64,000 bases of DNA from Woeseiaceae bacterium (GTDB taxonomy: Bacteria > Pseudomonadota > Gammaproteobacteria > Steroidobacterales > Woeseiaceae): the NCBI GenBank assembly GCA_021773055.1, contig JAJFKV010000014.1:47091-111090 (forward strand). The letters are read 5' to 3'. The first letter of the stretch is position 1, and each line of letters starts with the position of its first letter. Positions 26,076-35,084 of the stretch are shown in pieces. A model generated the notes under the pieces. That model was not told the DNA's origin. It ran no database searches and saw only the letters and a list, made by a program, of their open reading frames with translations. A program made the translations under genes and the position numbers.

Positions 26076-26930
26076 TCAGTCTGAGTCCTGCTTGTACAAA
26101 TGTACGTCCTGTTGCGGGAACGGAAAGGAAATACCCTCCTGATCGAAGCGCTTCTTGATGGCTTCGGTCATATCAAACATGACACCCCAGTAATCGCCCG
26201 AGTTCACCCACGGACGCACTACGAAATTCACACTGCTGTCGGCGAGCGCCGAGATGGCGATTAAGGGCGCAGGCTCGGGGAGGATTCTGTCCTCGGCGCC
26301 GATGAGCTCTTCCAACGTCTTGCGAACCTTATCCAGATCGTCGTCGTAACTTACGCCAATGGTCATATCAACACGGCGGGTGTCGTTCGCAGAGTAGTTG
26401 GTGATGATGCTGTCCATAATCTGACTGTTTGGCACGATGATCTGCTTGTTATCGCCAGTCTTAAGAATGGTTGTCAGAATCTGCACTTCTTCAACACTGC
26501 CGGCGATTCCCGCGGCCTCAATGAAGTCGCCGACGCGGTAGGGGCGAAATAGCACGATTAGTACGCCGGACGCGAAGTTGGAAAGCGACCCTTGCAGGGC
26601 CAGGCCGACGGCAAGACCCGCGGCACCAAAAATCGCTATGAACGAGGTCGTTTTCACGCCCAGTGCGTCGATGGCCGCAATGATAATGACGACCATTAAC
26701 GATATCCGCACGAGGTTGCAGACAAATCTTTCCAGGGTCTTATCGATGCCCTGCTTTTGCATGAGCGCGCCGATGCCGCGAATGAGGATCTTGACCAAAT
26801 ACTTACCGATCAGGTATATCGCTAAAGCGGTGGCGACCTTGACACCAAATTCCACACCCTTTTCCTGCAGGAGCTCCATAAGTGTCGTCCAGTCAAAGGC
26901 CATTGCATCAGCCAGGATTTCGTCATTCAT
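26076..26930 (-). CDS. mscS: MscS-family mechanosensitive channel
   Basis: A 284-residue channel of the small-conductance mechanosensitive type. Three N-terminal membrane helices are visible, the third being the pore-lining Gly/Ala-rich stretch FIAIFGAAGLAVGLALQGSLSNFASGVLIVLFRPYRVGDFI. A beta-domain (VEEVQILTTILKTGDNKQIIVPNSQIM) and the C-terminal alpha-beta domain follow. It releases osmolytes on hypo-osmotic shock. It starts 15 bases after the stop of the propeller-protein gene upstream. Confidence 0.93.
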   Translation of the reverse strand: MNDEILADAMAFDWTTLMELLQEKGVEFGVKVATALAIYLIGKYLVKILIRGIGALMQKQGIDKTLERFVCNLVRISLMVVIIIAAIDALGVKTTSFIAIFGAAGLAVGLALQGSLSNFASGVLIVLFRPYRVGDFIEAAGIAGSVEEVQILTTILKTGDNKQIIVPNSQIMDSIITNYSANDTRRVDMTIGVSYDDDLDKVRKTLEELIGAEDRILPEPAPLIAISALADSSVNFVVRPWVNSGDYWGVMFDMTEAIKKRFDQEGISFPFPQQDVHLYKQDSD

Positions 26931-26945
26931 GATATTAGTCCTCGT

Positions 26946-28064
26946 CTATTGTCCGGGAACACCTTCAAAGCCAGGCCGAAAACGAAAGATTCGGTACGGC
27001 CCGTTCGCTTGAATGTGTTCTGTGGATTTCAAAATTAACTCAGGCAGCGCACTGTCTGCCACGTACAAATATCCGTCTGGCCCAAATGACAAGGCATCGG
27101 GCCAGCGTATTTTCGTTGATTGAATCAACGTTGACAACCGACCGTCGACGCCAACTCTAAATATGGCGCTATGCTCGACGTCCGTGATGTAAACTCCGCC
27201 GCTCGTATCGATACTCAGGCCGTCACTCAATGGTTTGTCGCTGTAGCGCTCGATACGTGTGGCGAGTTGAGATGCTGGCAATGATCGGTCGCGAAGGTCT
27301 TTGAGACGAACGCGATAAAGCCCCGAGCCGTTCAGCGCCCCATAGTGTAGCCACTCCTTGCCCATTGCGATACCGGCCACCCCGCCACGTAGTGCGATCA
27401 TCCCGCCGAGGAATTCCATAATGTGGTCGTGTGTCTTGATCAGGTAGTTTTCAGCGGATACAGACGGGTGACCTTCAAGCACACGACGTGCATCGCCGGT
27501 CTCCACATCGTAGACAATGAGCGCGGGCTCCTTCAGCCAGAAGCTGGCATCAGCGATGACTACAGTATGGCCGTTCGCGCTGACCTGGAGGTCCTGCAGT
27601 ATCGACCCGGCGGGTGCGATAAATTCATCGAAAATTTGATTCCTGAGTATTTCGCCAGTGGCGAGATCAATCGCGACAATGTGTGCCGGGCGCATGCCGT
27701 GATTGCCATGATCGATAACCCACAGGCGATCGAAGCGATCGATTGCAATACCCAGCGGTGTATCGAAGAGATCTTTTTGCGATCGCAATGACGGAAATGG
27801 TACCGACGCACCATTTACGTATTCGAGCAATTTGTTGCCCTGCGGCCGGGACTCCGGATGGACCGTGAAAAAGACGCGGCCACTTCGACTGACGGCGACA
27901 TTACCGATGGGTTCTGAATAGGCCAGCACTTCTTCGAGCGCGTCGCTGCGGAGTTGCGGCGCACCTGTAAGATCCGGATACGGCTCGCCCCCGCCATGCC
28001 GTACCCAAAGTACGGTGGTGGCGACGGTCAACAAGATGATCAGGAACAGCAGAATATTCTTCAT
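26946..28064 (-). CDS. Major royal jelly/yellow-family-like exported propeller protein
   Basis: A 372-residue protein with an N-terminal signal or anchor (ILLFLIILLTVATTVLWV). The propeller has the family phrase RLWVIDHGNHG, together with NKLLEYVNG, LQDLQVSANG and LSFGPDGYLYVADSALPEL. This group (MRJP/yellow and gluconolactonase-like) is found in bacteria as periplasmic proteins of mostly unknown activity. It is followed by mscS in a likely two-gene transcript. It is distinct from the strictosidine-synthase-like propeller at 18.9-19.9 kb, though both are anchored. Confidence 0.85.
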   Translation of the reverse strand: MKNILLFLIILLTVATTVLWVRHGGGEPYPDLTGAPQLRSDALEEVLAYSEPIGNVAVSRSGRVFFTVHPESRPQGNKLLEYVNGASVPFPSLRSQKDLFDTPLGIAIDRFDRLWVIDHGNHGMRPAHIVAIDLATGEILRNQIFDEFIAPAGSILQDLQVSANGHTVVIADASFWLKEPALIVYDVETGDARRVLEGHPSVSAENYLIKTHDHIMEFLGGMIALRGGVAGIAMGKEWLHYGALNGSGLYRVRLKDLRDRSLPASQLATRIERYSDKPLSDGLSIDTSGGVYITDVEHSAIFRVGVDGRLSTLIQSTKIRWPDALSFGPDGYLYVADSALPELILKSTEHIQANGPYRIFRFRPGFEGVPGQ

Positions 28065-28126
28065 GTTAGCTGCTGTGACTTACGAAATTCCCCATGCACA
28101 AAATTCTACATGATTAACAAGCGTTT

Positions 28127-29005
28127 TCAGATAACAAGTGCTATTAGCCAGCTCAAATATATCAAACCGAACGCTGTTGCGCCGGCAATAAGCTGTGTGC
28201 GCGTATCCTTGGGAATCGTGCCGATGCGAATCAGCAGCAGTCCGGCGCCAAAACCACAGATAAAGCCAAACAAATGCGCACCGATATCGGTGTTCTCACC
28301 ACCCGTTCCGGTGTACATGAGCAGTGCGAGGCCACCGACGATCGGGCCGTATCGATTCGACCAGCGGTCCTGCGCCATCAATTTGCCGGACCAGACGTAG
28401 CCGGCGACGACACCAAGGGCCGCGAATACCGCCGTTGATGCACCAATGGAGCGGTGACTTGCATCGAGCAACAGCGTGTTTAGGGCGTTGCCTGACGCTG
28501 CGGCGAGAACAATGGCAAGCCAGGCTATACCGGAGCCGAGCAGTCGGCCGGCAAACAGGCCGAAGAACACGCCAAACACGATGTTACTGAGCAAATGCTT
28601 GACGCCCGAATGCAGCGTCAAAGCCGTGAAGAGCCGCCAGACTTCGCCATTTCGAATGAGTTCGCCGTCAACTCGGCCAGCGATAAACCAGTTGGATTGA
28701 AAAAACGAGAAACCAGCCATTCCCGCAACCATACAAACGACCAGAACATAACCAACCAGCCCCGGCACGGCATCCTGATACTCGACGCGGCGGACGGTTA
28801 TCGGGTGCGCCGGCGGATTTTCCTCGTCATAGAGATGCAATTCACTGGCTGCCGCCGCCGAATACGCGGCGGGTACGACAATCGCGCACGAGCCGGCGTC
28901 ATCGACGAGCTGATGCGGGATCTGCACGGCCGTGAGCACCAGGGCGCGGTCGGCGCAGCTCTGCCGATTTCGACTTTCAAAAACAACTCGCAGGTCTTCG
29001 TTCAT
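28127..29005 (-). CDS. Rhomboid-family intramembrane serine protease with N-terminal cytosolic domain
   Basis: A 292-residue protein. An N-terminal soluble portion of about 105 residues precedes six or so membrane segments. The catalytic serine lies in GASTAVFAALG and the histidine in AHLFGFICGFGAG; TLHSGVKHLLSNIVFG matches the family's His/Asn region. It would cut transmembrane proteins within the inner membrane. The ATG at 29005 is preferred; a TTG at 29059 overlaps a TATATAGG-like -10 element. It diverges from the SRPBCC gene at 29097. Confidence 0.85.
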   Translation of the reverse strand: MNEDLRVVFESRNRQSCADRALVLTAVQIPHQLVDDAGSCAIVVPAAYSAAAASELHLYDEENPPAHPITVRRVEYQDAVPGLVGYVLVVCMVAGMAGFSFFQSNWFIAGRVDGELIRNGEVWRLFTALTLHSGVKHLLSNIVFGVFFGLFAGRLLGSGIAWLAIVLAAASGNALNTLLLDASHRSIGASTAVFAALGVVAGYVWSGKLMAQDRWSNRYGPIVGGLALLMYTGTGGENTDIGAHLFGFICGFGAGLLLIRIGTIPKDTRTQLIAGATAFGLIYLSWLIALVI

Positions 29006-29096
29006 GGTGCGGCCAACAATACAGACATTCCTATATAGGGACAGGTCGCCGTAATTCAAATTTGCGGTAAGCTATGCAACCGCGACAGGAGCAGCG

Positions 29097-29648
29097 ATGA
29101 AAACTCTAATTCGATTCAGCCTGATTACGCTTGTCATTTTTTCGTGTACCGCCGCGGCAGAAGTTTCCGACGCCGGAGAAGGCGGGTTTACGACCACAAA
29201 TGAATTGACGATCAATGCGGCCCGCGACGTTGTTTGGAAATCTGCTATTGACGACATCGGCGACTGGTGGCACTCCGATCACACGATTTCGGGTGACGCC
29301 GGTCGACTCAGTATATCGGCGGTCCGGCAGGGATGTTTTTGCGAAGACTTCGGGGCGGGCGCCGGAGCGGTGCATTTAACCGTGACGATGGTAAACCCGG
29401 GCGTTGTCATACGACTCACCGGCGGGCTCGGGCCGCTCGGCCTGATGGGCGTCAACGGCAACATGACGTGGGAGTTCGAAGATACTGAAGGTGGTACGAG
29501 GGTCAGGTTCACGTACGCCGTCGGTGGTTATCGCCCCGGGGGGCTTGATACCATTGCCGAGCCCGTCGACAACGTAATCGGAGAGGCGCTCGCACGCTTG
29601 CGAGCCTATATCGAAACCGGCGATCCAGAGAATGCCGACCTTGGCTGA
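29097..29648 (+). CDS. Exported SRPBCC-family protein
   Basis: A 183-residue protein with a signal peptide (MKTLIRFSLITLVIFSCTAAA) and an SRPBCC/AHSA1-like domain (ELTINAARDVVWKSAIDDIGDWWHSDHT ... VNGNMTWEFEDTEGGTRVRFTYAVGG). It probably binds a small hydrophobic ligand in the periplasm. An AGGAG lies five bases before the ATG. Its end overlaps the Nudix gene by 17 bases, and it leads a five-gene run up to 33.5 kb. Confidence 0.85.
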   Translation: MKTLIRFSLITLVIFSCTAAAEVSDAGEGGFTTTNELTINAARDVVWKSAIDDIGDWWHSDHTISGDAGRLSISAVRQGCFCEDFGAGAGAVHLTVTMVNPGVVIRLTGGLGPLGLMGVNGNMTWEFEDTEGGTRVRFTYAVGGYRPGGLDTIAEPVDNVIGEALARLRAYIETGDPENADLG

Positions 29649-30411
29649 AATCGATCTGATCAGGCCTTCGTCAACGGTGATTGTCGCAAGGGATGGCACG
29701 GATGCGCCGGAAATTTTCATGGTTCGCCGACACGAGAAATCATCTTTCGGATCGGCGTATGCATTTCCGGGCGGCGTGGTGGATCCGGAAGATTCGGCGG
29801 TGCGCGAATTTTGTCACGGCCTTGGCAGCAAGGATGCGAATTCGCGATTAGGTATCGAAGCTAACGGGCTCGATTACTACAGCGCCGCTGTTCGAGAGCT
29901 GTTTGAGGAGGCAGGGGTGCTACTCGCCGACCTCGCGTGCCTTGATGAAAACCTCAACTCCGTTCGGGACGCGCTGAACGACGGCTCCCTGAACTGGGCG
30001 GAATTCGTGACACGCAACGAGTTAGCGCTGGACTGCGGCAACCTGCATTACATTAGCCACTGGATAACACCGCCGCAGTCGCCGAAACGATACTCAACCC
30101 GATTTTTCCTGACGACATTGCCAGCAGGTCAGGACGCCGCACACTGTGGTGGCGAGTTGACGGAGTCGTGTTGGGCCAGCGCCACTGAGGTCTTGGCAGC
30201 GGGAAGGCGCGGGGAATTGAAGTTACATTTTCCGACCATCAAAACCCTGGAGAGCCTGGCACGCCACAAGACGCTGGAAGAGCTTGTTGGCTGGGCGGCA
30301 GCCTGCGTTGATTGGGGCATCACCAGCATGGTGCCGCTCAGTATCGAACGCAATGGTAAACAGGAAATCGTATTGCCAGGCGACAAGGACTATCCGGGGG
30401 CGAAGTCATGA
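29632..30411 (+). CDS. Nudix hydrolase (NUDT7/NUDT19-like)
   Basis: A 259-residue Nudix hydrolase. The N-terminal strand (STVIVARDGTDAPEIFMVRRH), the glycine-rich GSAYAFPGGVVDPED and the helix AAVRELFEEAGVLLAD form the Nudix fold. A long insert between the two halves of the Nudix box is typical of the CoA-diphosphatase-like NUDT19 branch. It hydrolyses a nucleoside-diphosphate-linked compound, possibly CoA esters. It overlaps the SRPBCC gene upstream and the MBL gene downstream (ATGA), so all are co-transcribed. Confidence 0.88.
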   Translation: MPTLAEIDLIRPSSTVIVARDGTDAPEIFMVRRHEKSSFGSAYAFPGGVVDPEDSAVREFCHGLGSKDANSRLGIEANGLDYYSAAVRELFEEAGVLLADLACLDENLNSVRDALNDGSLNWAEFVTRNELALDCGNLHYISHWITPPQSPKRYSTRFFLTTLPAGQDAAHCGGELTESCWASATEVLAAGRRGELKLHFPTIKTLESLARHKTLEELVGWAAACVDWGITSMVPLSIERNGKQEIVLPGDKDYPGAKS

Positions 30412-31247
30412 CAAGCTTTGGTCCCAGGATGCCTGAATTGACGCAACTTGCGCCGGGCCTCTGCCGATTGCTCGCGCCAAATCCATCGATGATGACGGGG
30501 CCGGGAACGAACACCTATCTAATCGGTAGCGAAGAAGTTGCAGTACTCGACCCGGGTCCGGTCATTGATAGTCACTTGCAGGCGATTCAGAAAACCGCCG
30601 CTGCGCCCATACGATGGGTGATCGTGACACACACGCATCCTGATCATTCACCAGCCGCAGTTGAACTTGCAACGCGAACCGGCGCCGAGCTAATGGGCAG
30701 GCCGCCACCCGAAGGACCGCACCAGGATGCGACCTTCACGCCCGATCGTGTGCTGGAAGACGGTGATCGATTGTCAATCGATGGCATGGATATCGAGGTG
30801 ATTCATACACCCGGGCATGCGTCGAATCATATTTGCTTGCGACACCTGCAACTTAACTGGGTGTTTACAGGCGATCACGTTATTGATGGATCAACAGTGG
30901 TCATCGATCCACCCGATGGCAATATGAAGCATTACCTGGATTCGCTCGCCAAAGTAAAAGCGCTGCAACCAGCGGCGCTGGCACCGGGCCATGGTGAACT
31001 CATTCAGGACCCGGGCCGAGCCATTGACTGGATTATTGAACATCGGTTGGCGCGCGAAGCGAAAGTAATGGCGGCGCTCAATGCGAATCCCGGGCTTACC
31101 TCGATGGAGCTAGTGCCACACGTTTACAAAGACGTGGATAAGAAGCTCTATGGGTGGGCGGAGCGATCATTGTTGGCGCATCTGTTGAAGCTGGAAGATG
31201 ACGGTGCCGCGAGAATCGACAACTCGCGTTGGGCCGTTACCGGATGA
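30408..31247 (+). CDS. Metallo-beta-lactamase fold hydrolase (LACTB2-like)
   Basis: A 279-residue MBL-fold enzyme. The zinc motif is THTHPDHS, with further ligands in TPGHASNH, FTGDHV and APGHGELI. The C-terminal winged helix-like domain is as in LACTB2-type proteins (IDWIIEHRLAREAKVMAALN). LACTB2 homologues are nucleases or thioesterase-like hydrolases; the partner Nudix gene points to nucleotide or CoA-ester metabolism. It overlaps neighbours on both sides by four bases. Confidence 0.9.
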   Translation: MTSFGPRMPELTQLAPGLCRLLAPNPSMMTGPGTNTYLIGSEEVAVLDPGPVIDSHLQAIQKTAAAPIRWVIVTHTHPDHSPAAVELATRTGAELMGRPPPEGPHQDATFTPDRVLEDGDRLSIDGMDIEVIHTPGHASNHICLRHLQLNWVFTGDHVIDGSTVVIDPPDGNMKHYLDSLAKVKALQPAALAPGHGELIQDPGRAIDWIIEHRLAREAKVMAALNANPGLTSMELVPHVYKDVDKKLYGWAERSLLAHLLKLEDDGAARIDNSRWAVTG

Positions 31248-32389
31248 GGCGAACAATGGTATCGCTTGTGCTTTTGGCCGCACTCGCGATGGTCGCGATA
31301 CTGATCAATACAACTGAGGATGACGATCCGCTCCGGCCAGCCCCATTAGAATGGCCTCCAGCTGATCTCGTTGCCGTGTCAGGAGGAATATTTTCAGACA
31401 TATCCAGTCCGCGGATACAGGCACATAGCGAAGCGACGAGTGATTTATCTTGTGTGGGAGAAGACAAAGAGCCCTCGCATGCAACAGATCATAAGCAGCG
31501 AGCAATCGATGTGCTTGCAAGTGTGTACCCGGTGCTGGCGGCAACCGAAAACGCAGAGCTCGTCTTGGCCGCCGCTTTGCTCCTACCTCTCGAGGAGTTT
31601 GATCGTGCTGACGAGTATCTTGCACAAGCCAGCAAGCTGAGCCCGAATAGTCGCTTGGTATCGTGGAATCAACTGCTGGCATGCACCGGGAGCAACGACC
31701 GAGATTGCGATGTGGCAGCTGTGCATTCGCGAGCGGTGGCTCTGGATGGTAGCAACGGCGCCGTTTGGATGAAAATTACTTCTGATCACCTTGCGGCTGA
31801 CAAGGAAGAGCTGGCCCTTGATGCGGTGCGGCGTGCAATCGCGGCTCCCCGCTTCGACGAATACTGGATCGATCACGTAATGTTACTGGAGCGGGCTTTC
31901 GCCGCGAGTACGGATTGGCCGCTGGCGGACAAAGTCATCAAAGCAATTGGTCTTGTAGCTGCGATGCCGCTTCCGGTAATGCCCTTGTACGATAAGTGCA
32001 GGAAGCTTGGAAAGGATGCAGCAGTTTGGTTGGAGTTGTGCGATCAACTCGGACAGAAGATGTTCGATGATGGTCGCACGATAATTACTCGGGGGATCGG
32101 ATTGGGGCTAAGGAATGTCGCGGCAGATCTTGCGCTAAACCCCGGGCGCAGAGCTCGAGTGTCGAGATTGAAAAGAGAGTTTTCTGAGAGCTACTCAAAA
32201 TTGATCGGTCAACGTGAAGCGGCAAACTTACTGTTTAATGATGAGCACGTTATGCATGACTATCTGGACAATTTCGCAACCTATGGCGAGTTCGAAGCGC
32301 TCACGCGACTGGCTGCGGAGGTATCACGGTTGAAGGCATCGCCTGACTACGATCAGTGTAATTTCATTAGCAACCCTTACGGATACTGA
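31244..32389 (+). CDS. Membrane-anchored helical-repeat protein, copy 1 of a tandem pair
   Basis: A 381-residue protein of no recognised family. A short N-terminal anchor (MVSLVLLAALAMVAILI) is followed by an acidic linker, then helical repeats of TPR character (AELVLAAALLLPLEEFDRADEYLAQASKLSPNSRLVSW). Paired cysteines are spread along it. It ends in PDYDQCNFISNPYGY. The same layout and ending recur in the next gene. The ATG overlaps the stop of the MBL gene (ATGA). The protein should face the periplasm. The function is unknown. Confidence 0.75.
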   Translation: MRRTMVSLVLLAALAMVAILINTTEDDDPLRPAPLEWPPADLVAVSGGIFSDISSPRIQAHSEATSDLSCVGEDKEPSHATDHKQRAIDVLASVYPVLAATENAELVLAAALLLPLEEFDRADEYLAQASKLSPNSRLVSWNQLLACTGSNDRDCDVAAVHSRAVALDGSNGAVWMKITSDHLAADKEELALDAVRRAIAAPRFDEYWIDHVMLLERAFAASTDWPLADKVIKAIGLVAAMPLPVMPLYDKCRKLGKDAAVWLELCDQLGQKMFDDGRTIITRGIGLGLRNVAADLALNPGRRARVSRLKREFSESYSKLIGQREAANLLFNDEHVMHDYLDNFATYGEFEALTRLAAEVSRLKASPDYDQCNFISNPYGY

Positions 32390-32393
32390 GCAT

Positions 32394-33524
32394 ATGAATC
32401 GAGCTGGAATTATCGGCGCCGTGGTTCTGGCGGTTGCGCTCGTTCTATTCCTGTTTCGAACGAATATTGATGAGACGTCGGCCGAAATACCGGCACCGAC
32501 AACGTCGCCATCGGTCGTTCAAAACGAATCCGATCCGCTTGTTGTGGACGAGGGAATCACAGCCGATGTATATGAACCGGAAGCGGAAATCGACGAGCCC
32601 AGGTGTCCGATCTATGATTCTCTGAATCGCGAAGTCCGGGCTGCGGAATACAAACAAAAGCTCCGGCATGCCGCAGGAGTCCTGAGCGGCAGTGGTGATC
32701 CGGAACACCTGATTGCAGCTGCGATGATCAATGCGTCGGATGACCCGGCTGTGGCGATGGAATTACTGCTGGAATCCATCGAAAAAAACTCGACGTTATC
32801 GATCGCTTCGTGGATGGCGATGACACTGTGCGGCCAAAGAGACGTTCCCGAATGTGAAACCGGGGAAGTCGAAGAAACCGCCATACGGGTCGATGCCAGC
32901 AACGCTGCAATGTGGCTGCAAGTGGCTGGACTTCGATTAGAGCAGGGGCGTGATCGAGAGGCGCTTGACGCGATGACCAAGGCCAGCGCTATGCCACGCT
33001 TCGAAAATTACTTCATCGAACAGGTGCTTCTTGTGGATCGTGGACTTGCAACAGCCACCGATTGGACGCGCCAGGAAAGATTCGACGCTGGTTCGGTCCT
33101 CATGTCCGTCACACCACGAGACTTTTATCTGATAGAGAGACTGTGTAAAAAAAGCGAGTTTGGTGACGCAGCCGACATATGCACGCGTCTTGGCGAGCGA
33201 ATTAGCACTGACGCCAAAGATATCAGCACCCAGCAGCTGGGTATTAGTTTGTTGCAGGCAGTCGAGGAGGATTCAGAGAAGCTCGAGACGCTCAAACATG
33301 AGTCCGAGCAGTTGGCGCGCGAGGAATTTAGTTTCGCGACTGATGGAGAGGTGCTCAATGTATTACTGAATGATAACGACGTTACACAACGCTACCTGGA
33401 CACGTATGCCGTTTACGGCGAGGCCGCTGCCGTACGAGAAGCGAGATCAGAAGCTGCGCGGCTACAGAGCGTTCCGGGTTACGACAAATGTAATTTCAAA
33501 TCGAACCCGTTTGTTGAGTTCTAG
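32394..33524 (+). CDS. Membrane-anchored helical-repeat protein, copy 2 of a tandem pair
   Basis: A 376-residue paralogue of the preceding protein: N-terminal anchor (AGIIGAVVLAVALVLFLF), Pro/Glu-rich linker, helical repeats with LIAAAMINASDDPAVAMELLLESIEKNSTLSIASWMAMTLCG, and the ending PGYDKCNFKSNPFVEF. Shared positions include A(S)xAxxW, ALDAxxxAxAxPRFxxYxIxxVLLxxRxxAxxTDW, and the C-terminal YDxCNFxSNP. It starts five bases after copy 1. No enzyme motif is visible. It is the last gene of the run that begins at 29097. Confidence 0.75.
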   Translation: MNRAGIIGAVVLAVALVLFLFRTNIDETSAEIPAPTTSPSVVQNESDPLVVDEGITADVYEPEAEIDEPRCPIYDSLNREVRAAEYKQKLRHAAGVLSGSGDPEHLIAAAMINASDDPAVAMELLLESIEKNSTLSIASWMAMTLCGQRDVPECETGEVEETAIRVDASNAAMWLQVAGLRLEQGRDREALDAMTKASAMPRFENYFIEQVLLVDRGLATATDWTRQERFDAGSVLMSVTPRDFYLIERLCKKSEFGDAADICTRLGERISTDAKDISTQQLGISLLQAVEEDSEKLETLKHESEQLAREEFSFATDGEVLNVLLNDNDVTQRYLDTYAVYGEAAAVREARSEAARLQSVPGYDKCNFKSNPFVEF

Positions 33525-33565
33525 TCAACGAGTCTGCAGCCTACCGCCCGAACGTCAAATCGAAG

Positions 33566-34927
33566 TCAAAGTGCCGGCTGCGATTCGGGTGCTTGGCCAC
33601 CTGACAACGAAGGCGAACGCGGCACCACCCGCGTCGGCCGAGTCGTAAATGCCATGATGACCGATCCCAACAGGCAGACTCCACCCGCAATAATAAAGGG
33701 TGTCATCCAGACTGCTGGCTGTGATGCACCTTGTGCGGCATCTTTGAAATAGCCAGCCAGCAGTGGCCCCGCGAGTCCCGCGACGCCGTAAGCCGTGAAC
33801 ATCCAGCCGTAGTTACTGCCAACATTTTTGTTGCCGAAATAGTCCGCCGTGATCGCCGGAAACAACGCGAAACTGCCGCCGTAATTAAAACCGATCAGTG
33901 CTGCAGCGACGATGAAGCCGTTAACAAAGCCAAAGCTGATGAATACGTGATATGTCATTAGCATGGTGATGCCCTGCAGAGCTGCCATCAGCGTGATTGT
34001 CGTTTTGCGACCGATCCGGTCGGAAATGCTGCCCCAAGCAATGCGGCCGACCCCGTTGAAGATCGCGTACCACGCCATGGCTGTGCCTGTAATGGCACCA
34101 GCGCCGGAGATGCCGCTCTGTTCGAGTGCGTCGATTCCAAATAGCTTGATGCTGTAAATCACCATGAGCCCGGATACGCCGGCGAACATGAATACAGACC
34201 AGAGCATATAGAACTGCGGCGTACGCAGCATATCGCGCGCCCGGAATTCCACAGCGCCCTCATGGTCATTGTTCTGGGTAACAGGTGGGGTCCAGTCTGA
34301 GGGTAAATAGTCGTGCGGAGGATTGACCATGACCACGCTGCCCAGCAGTACGAGTACCGCCAACGCGATGCCATAGATTACGAAGACACTCTGGACGCCT
34401 GGCAGACCGAACACGCTGGTGGTATTGAGCAGGCCGCCAAACCACGAACCGGCCAGCTTGACCCAGATAGTTGCGCCGAAACCGAAGCCGGCCACCGCCA
34501 GTCCGGTAATCAGGCCTTTCTTGTCGGGAAACCACTTGACGCAAACGGAGATCGGTACGACGTAGGCAAGACCGATGCCTGTACCGCCAACTATGCCTAT
34601 GGAGAATAGCTGCATCCAGAAGCTGTTACCGAAAAGGCCGCCCAGCACGTAGCCGCCACCGAGTAGTAACCCACCGACAATGGTCAGCGGGCGCGGTCCT
34701 ACTTCTGGCAAGACACGTCCTGCCAACACCATGACGATTGCGAAAGTGGCGAGTCCGGCTGAGAAAACCCAGGCAGTTTGGCTCGCGGTGAAGCCATAGG
34801 CGCCGGCTGAATCCGTCAGCCGCGCAGTGAAGACCGACCACGCGTAAATTGCACCGAGAGCCAGTTGAATCAGTATGGCGCCGACTACAACGAGCCAGCG
34901 TTTGAGCATTTTTTCTTCGGTAGCCAT
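33566..34927 (-). CDS. MFS transporter of the oxalate/formate-antiporter-like (OxlT) group
   Basis: A 453-residue transporter with twelve hydrophobic segments. The N-terminal signature LGAIYAWSVFTARL, the GIGLAYVVPISVCVKWFPDKKGLITGLAVAGFGFGA stretch and SDRIGRKTTI are typical of OxlT-like MFS carriers of monocarboxylates. The substrate is inferred as a small organic acid; the neighbouring 2-oxoacid oxidoreductase genes fit that. The ATG at 34927 is chosen; upstream in-frame codons form an unlikely extension. It is on the same strand as korAB, 157 bases downstream of korB. Confidence 0.88.
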   Translation of the reverse strand: MATEEKMLKRWLVVVGAILIQLALGAIYAWSVFTARLTDSAGAYGFTASQTAWVFSAGLATFAIVMVLAGRVLPEVGPRPLTIVGGLLLGGGYVLGGLFGNSFWMQLFSIGIVGGTGIGLAYVVPISVCVKWFPDKKGLITGLAVAGFGFGATIWVKLAGSWFGGLLNTTSVFGLPGVQSVFVIYGIALAVLVLLGSVVMVNPPHDYLPSDWTPPVTQNNDHEGAVEFRARDMLRTPQFYMLWSVFMFAGVSGLMVIYSIKLFGIDALEQSGISGAGAITGTAMAWYAIFNGVGRIAWGSISDRIGRKTTITLMAALQGITMLMTYHVFISFGFVNGFIVAAALIGFNYGGSFALFPAITADYFGNKNVGSNYGWMFTAYGVAGLAGPLLAGYFKDAAQGASQPAVWMTPFIIAGGVCLLGSVIMAFTTRPTRVVPRSPSLSGGQAPESQPAL

Positions 34928-35084
34928 GGTGCCTCTGGTTAAAACGAGATAAACGTTTAATGTGTGCGGCAATCTTACTCAGAACGGTTCCAGAGACAGG
35001 GCGTTCTTTCCACGAAGCAGGTTGGTATATGCCACGATAGCCGAGTTTTCGAGGTCTTCCTTTGCAGGTTTCGCTCCGACTATC

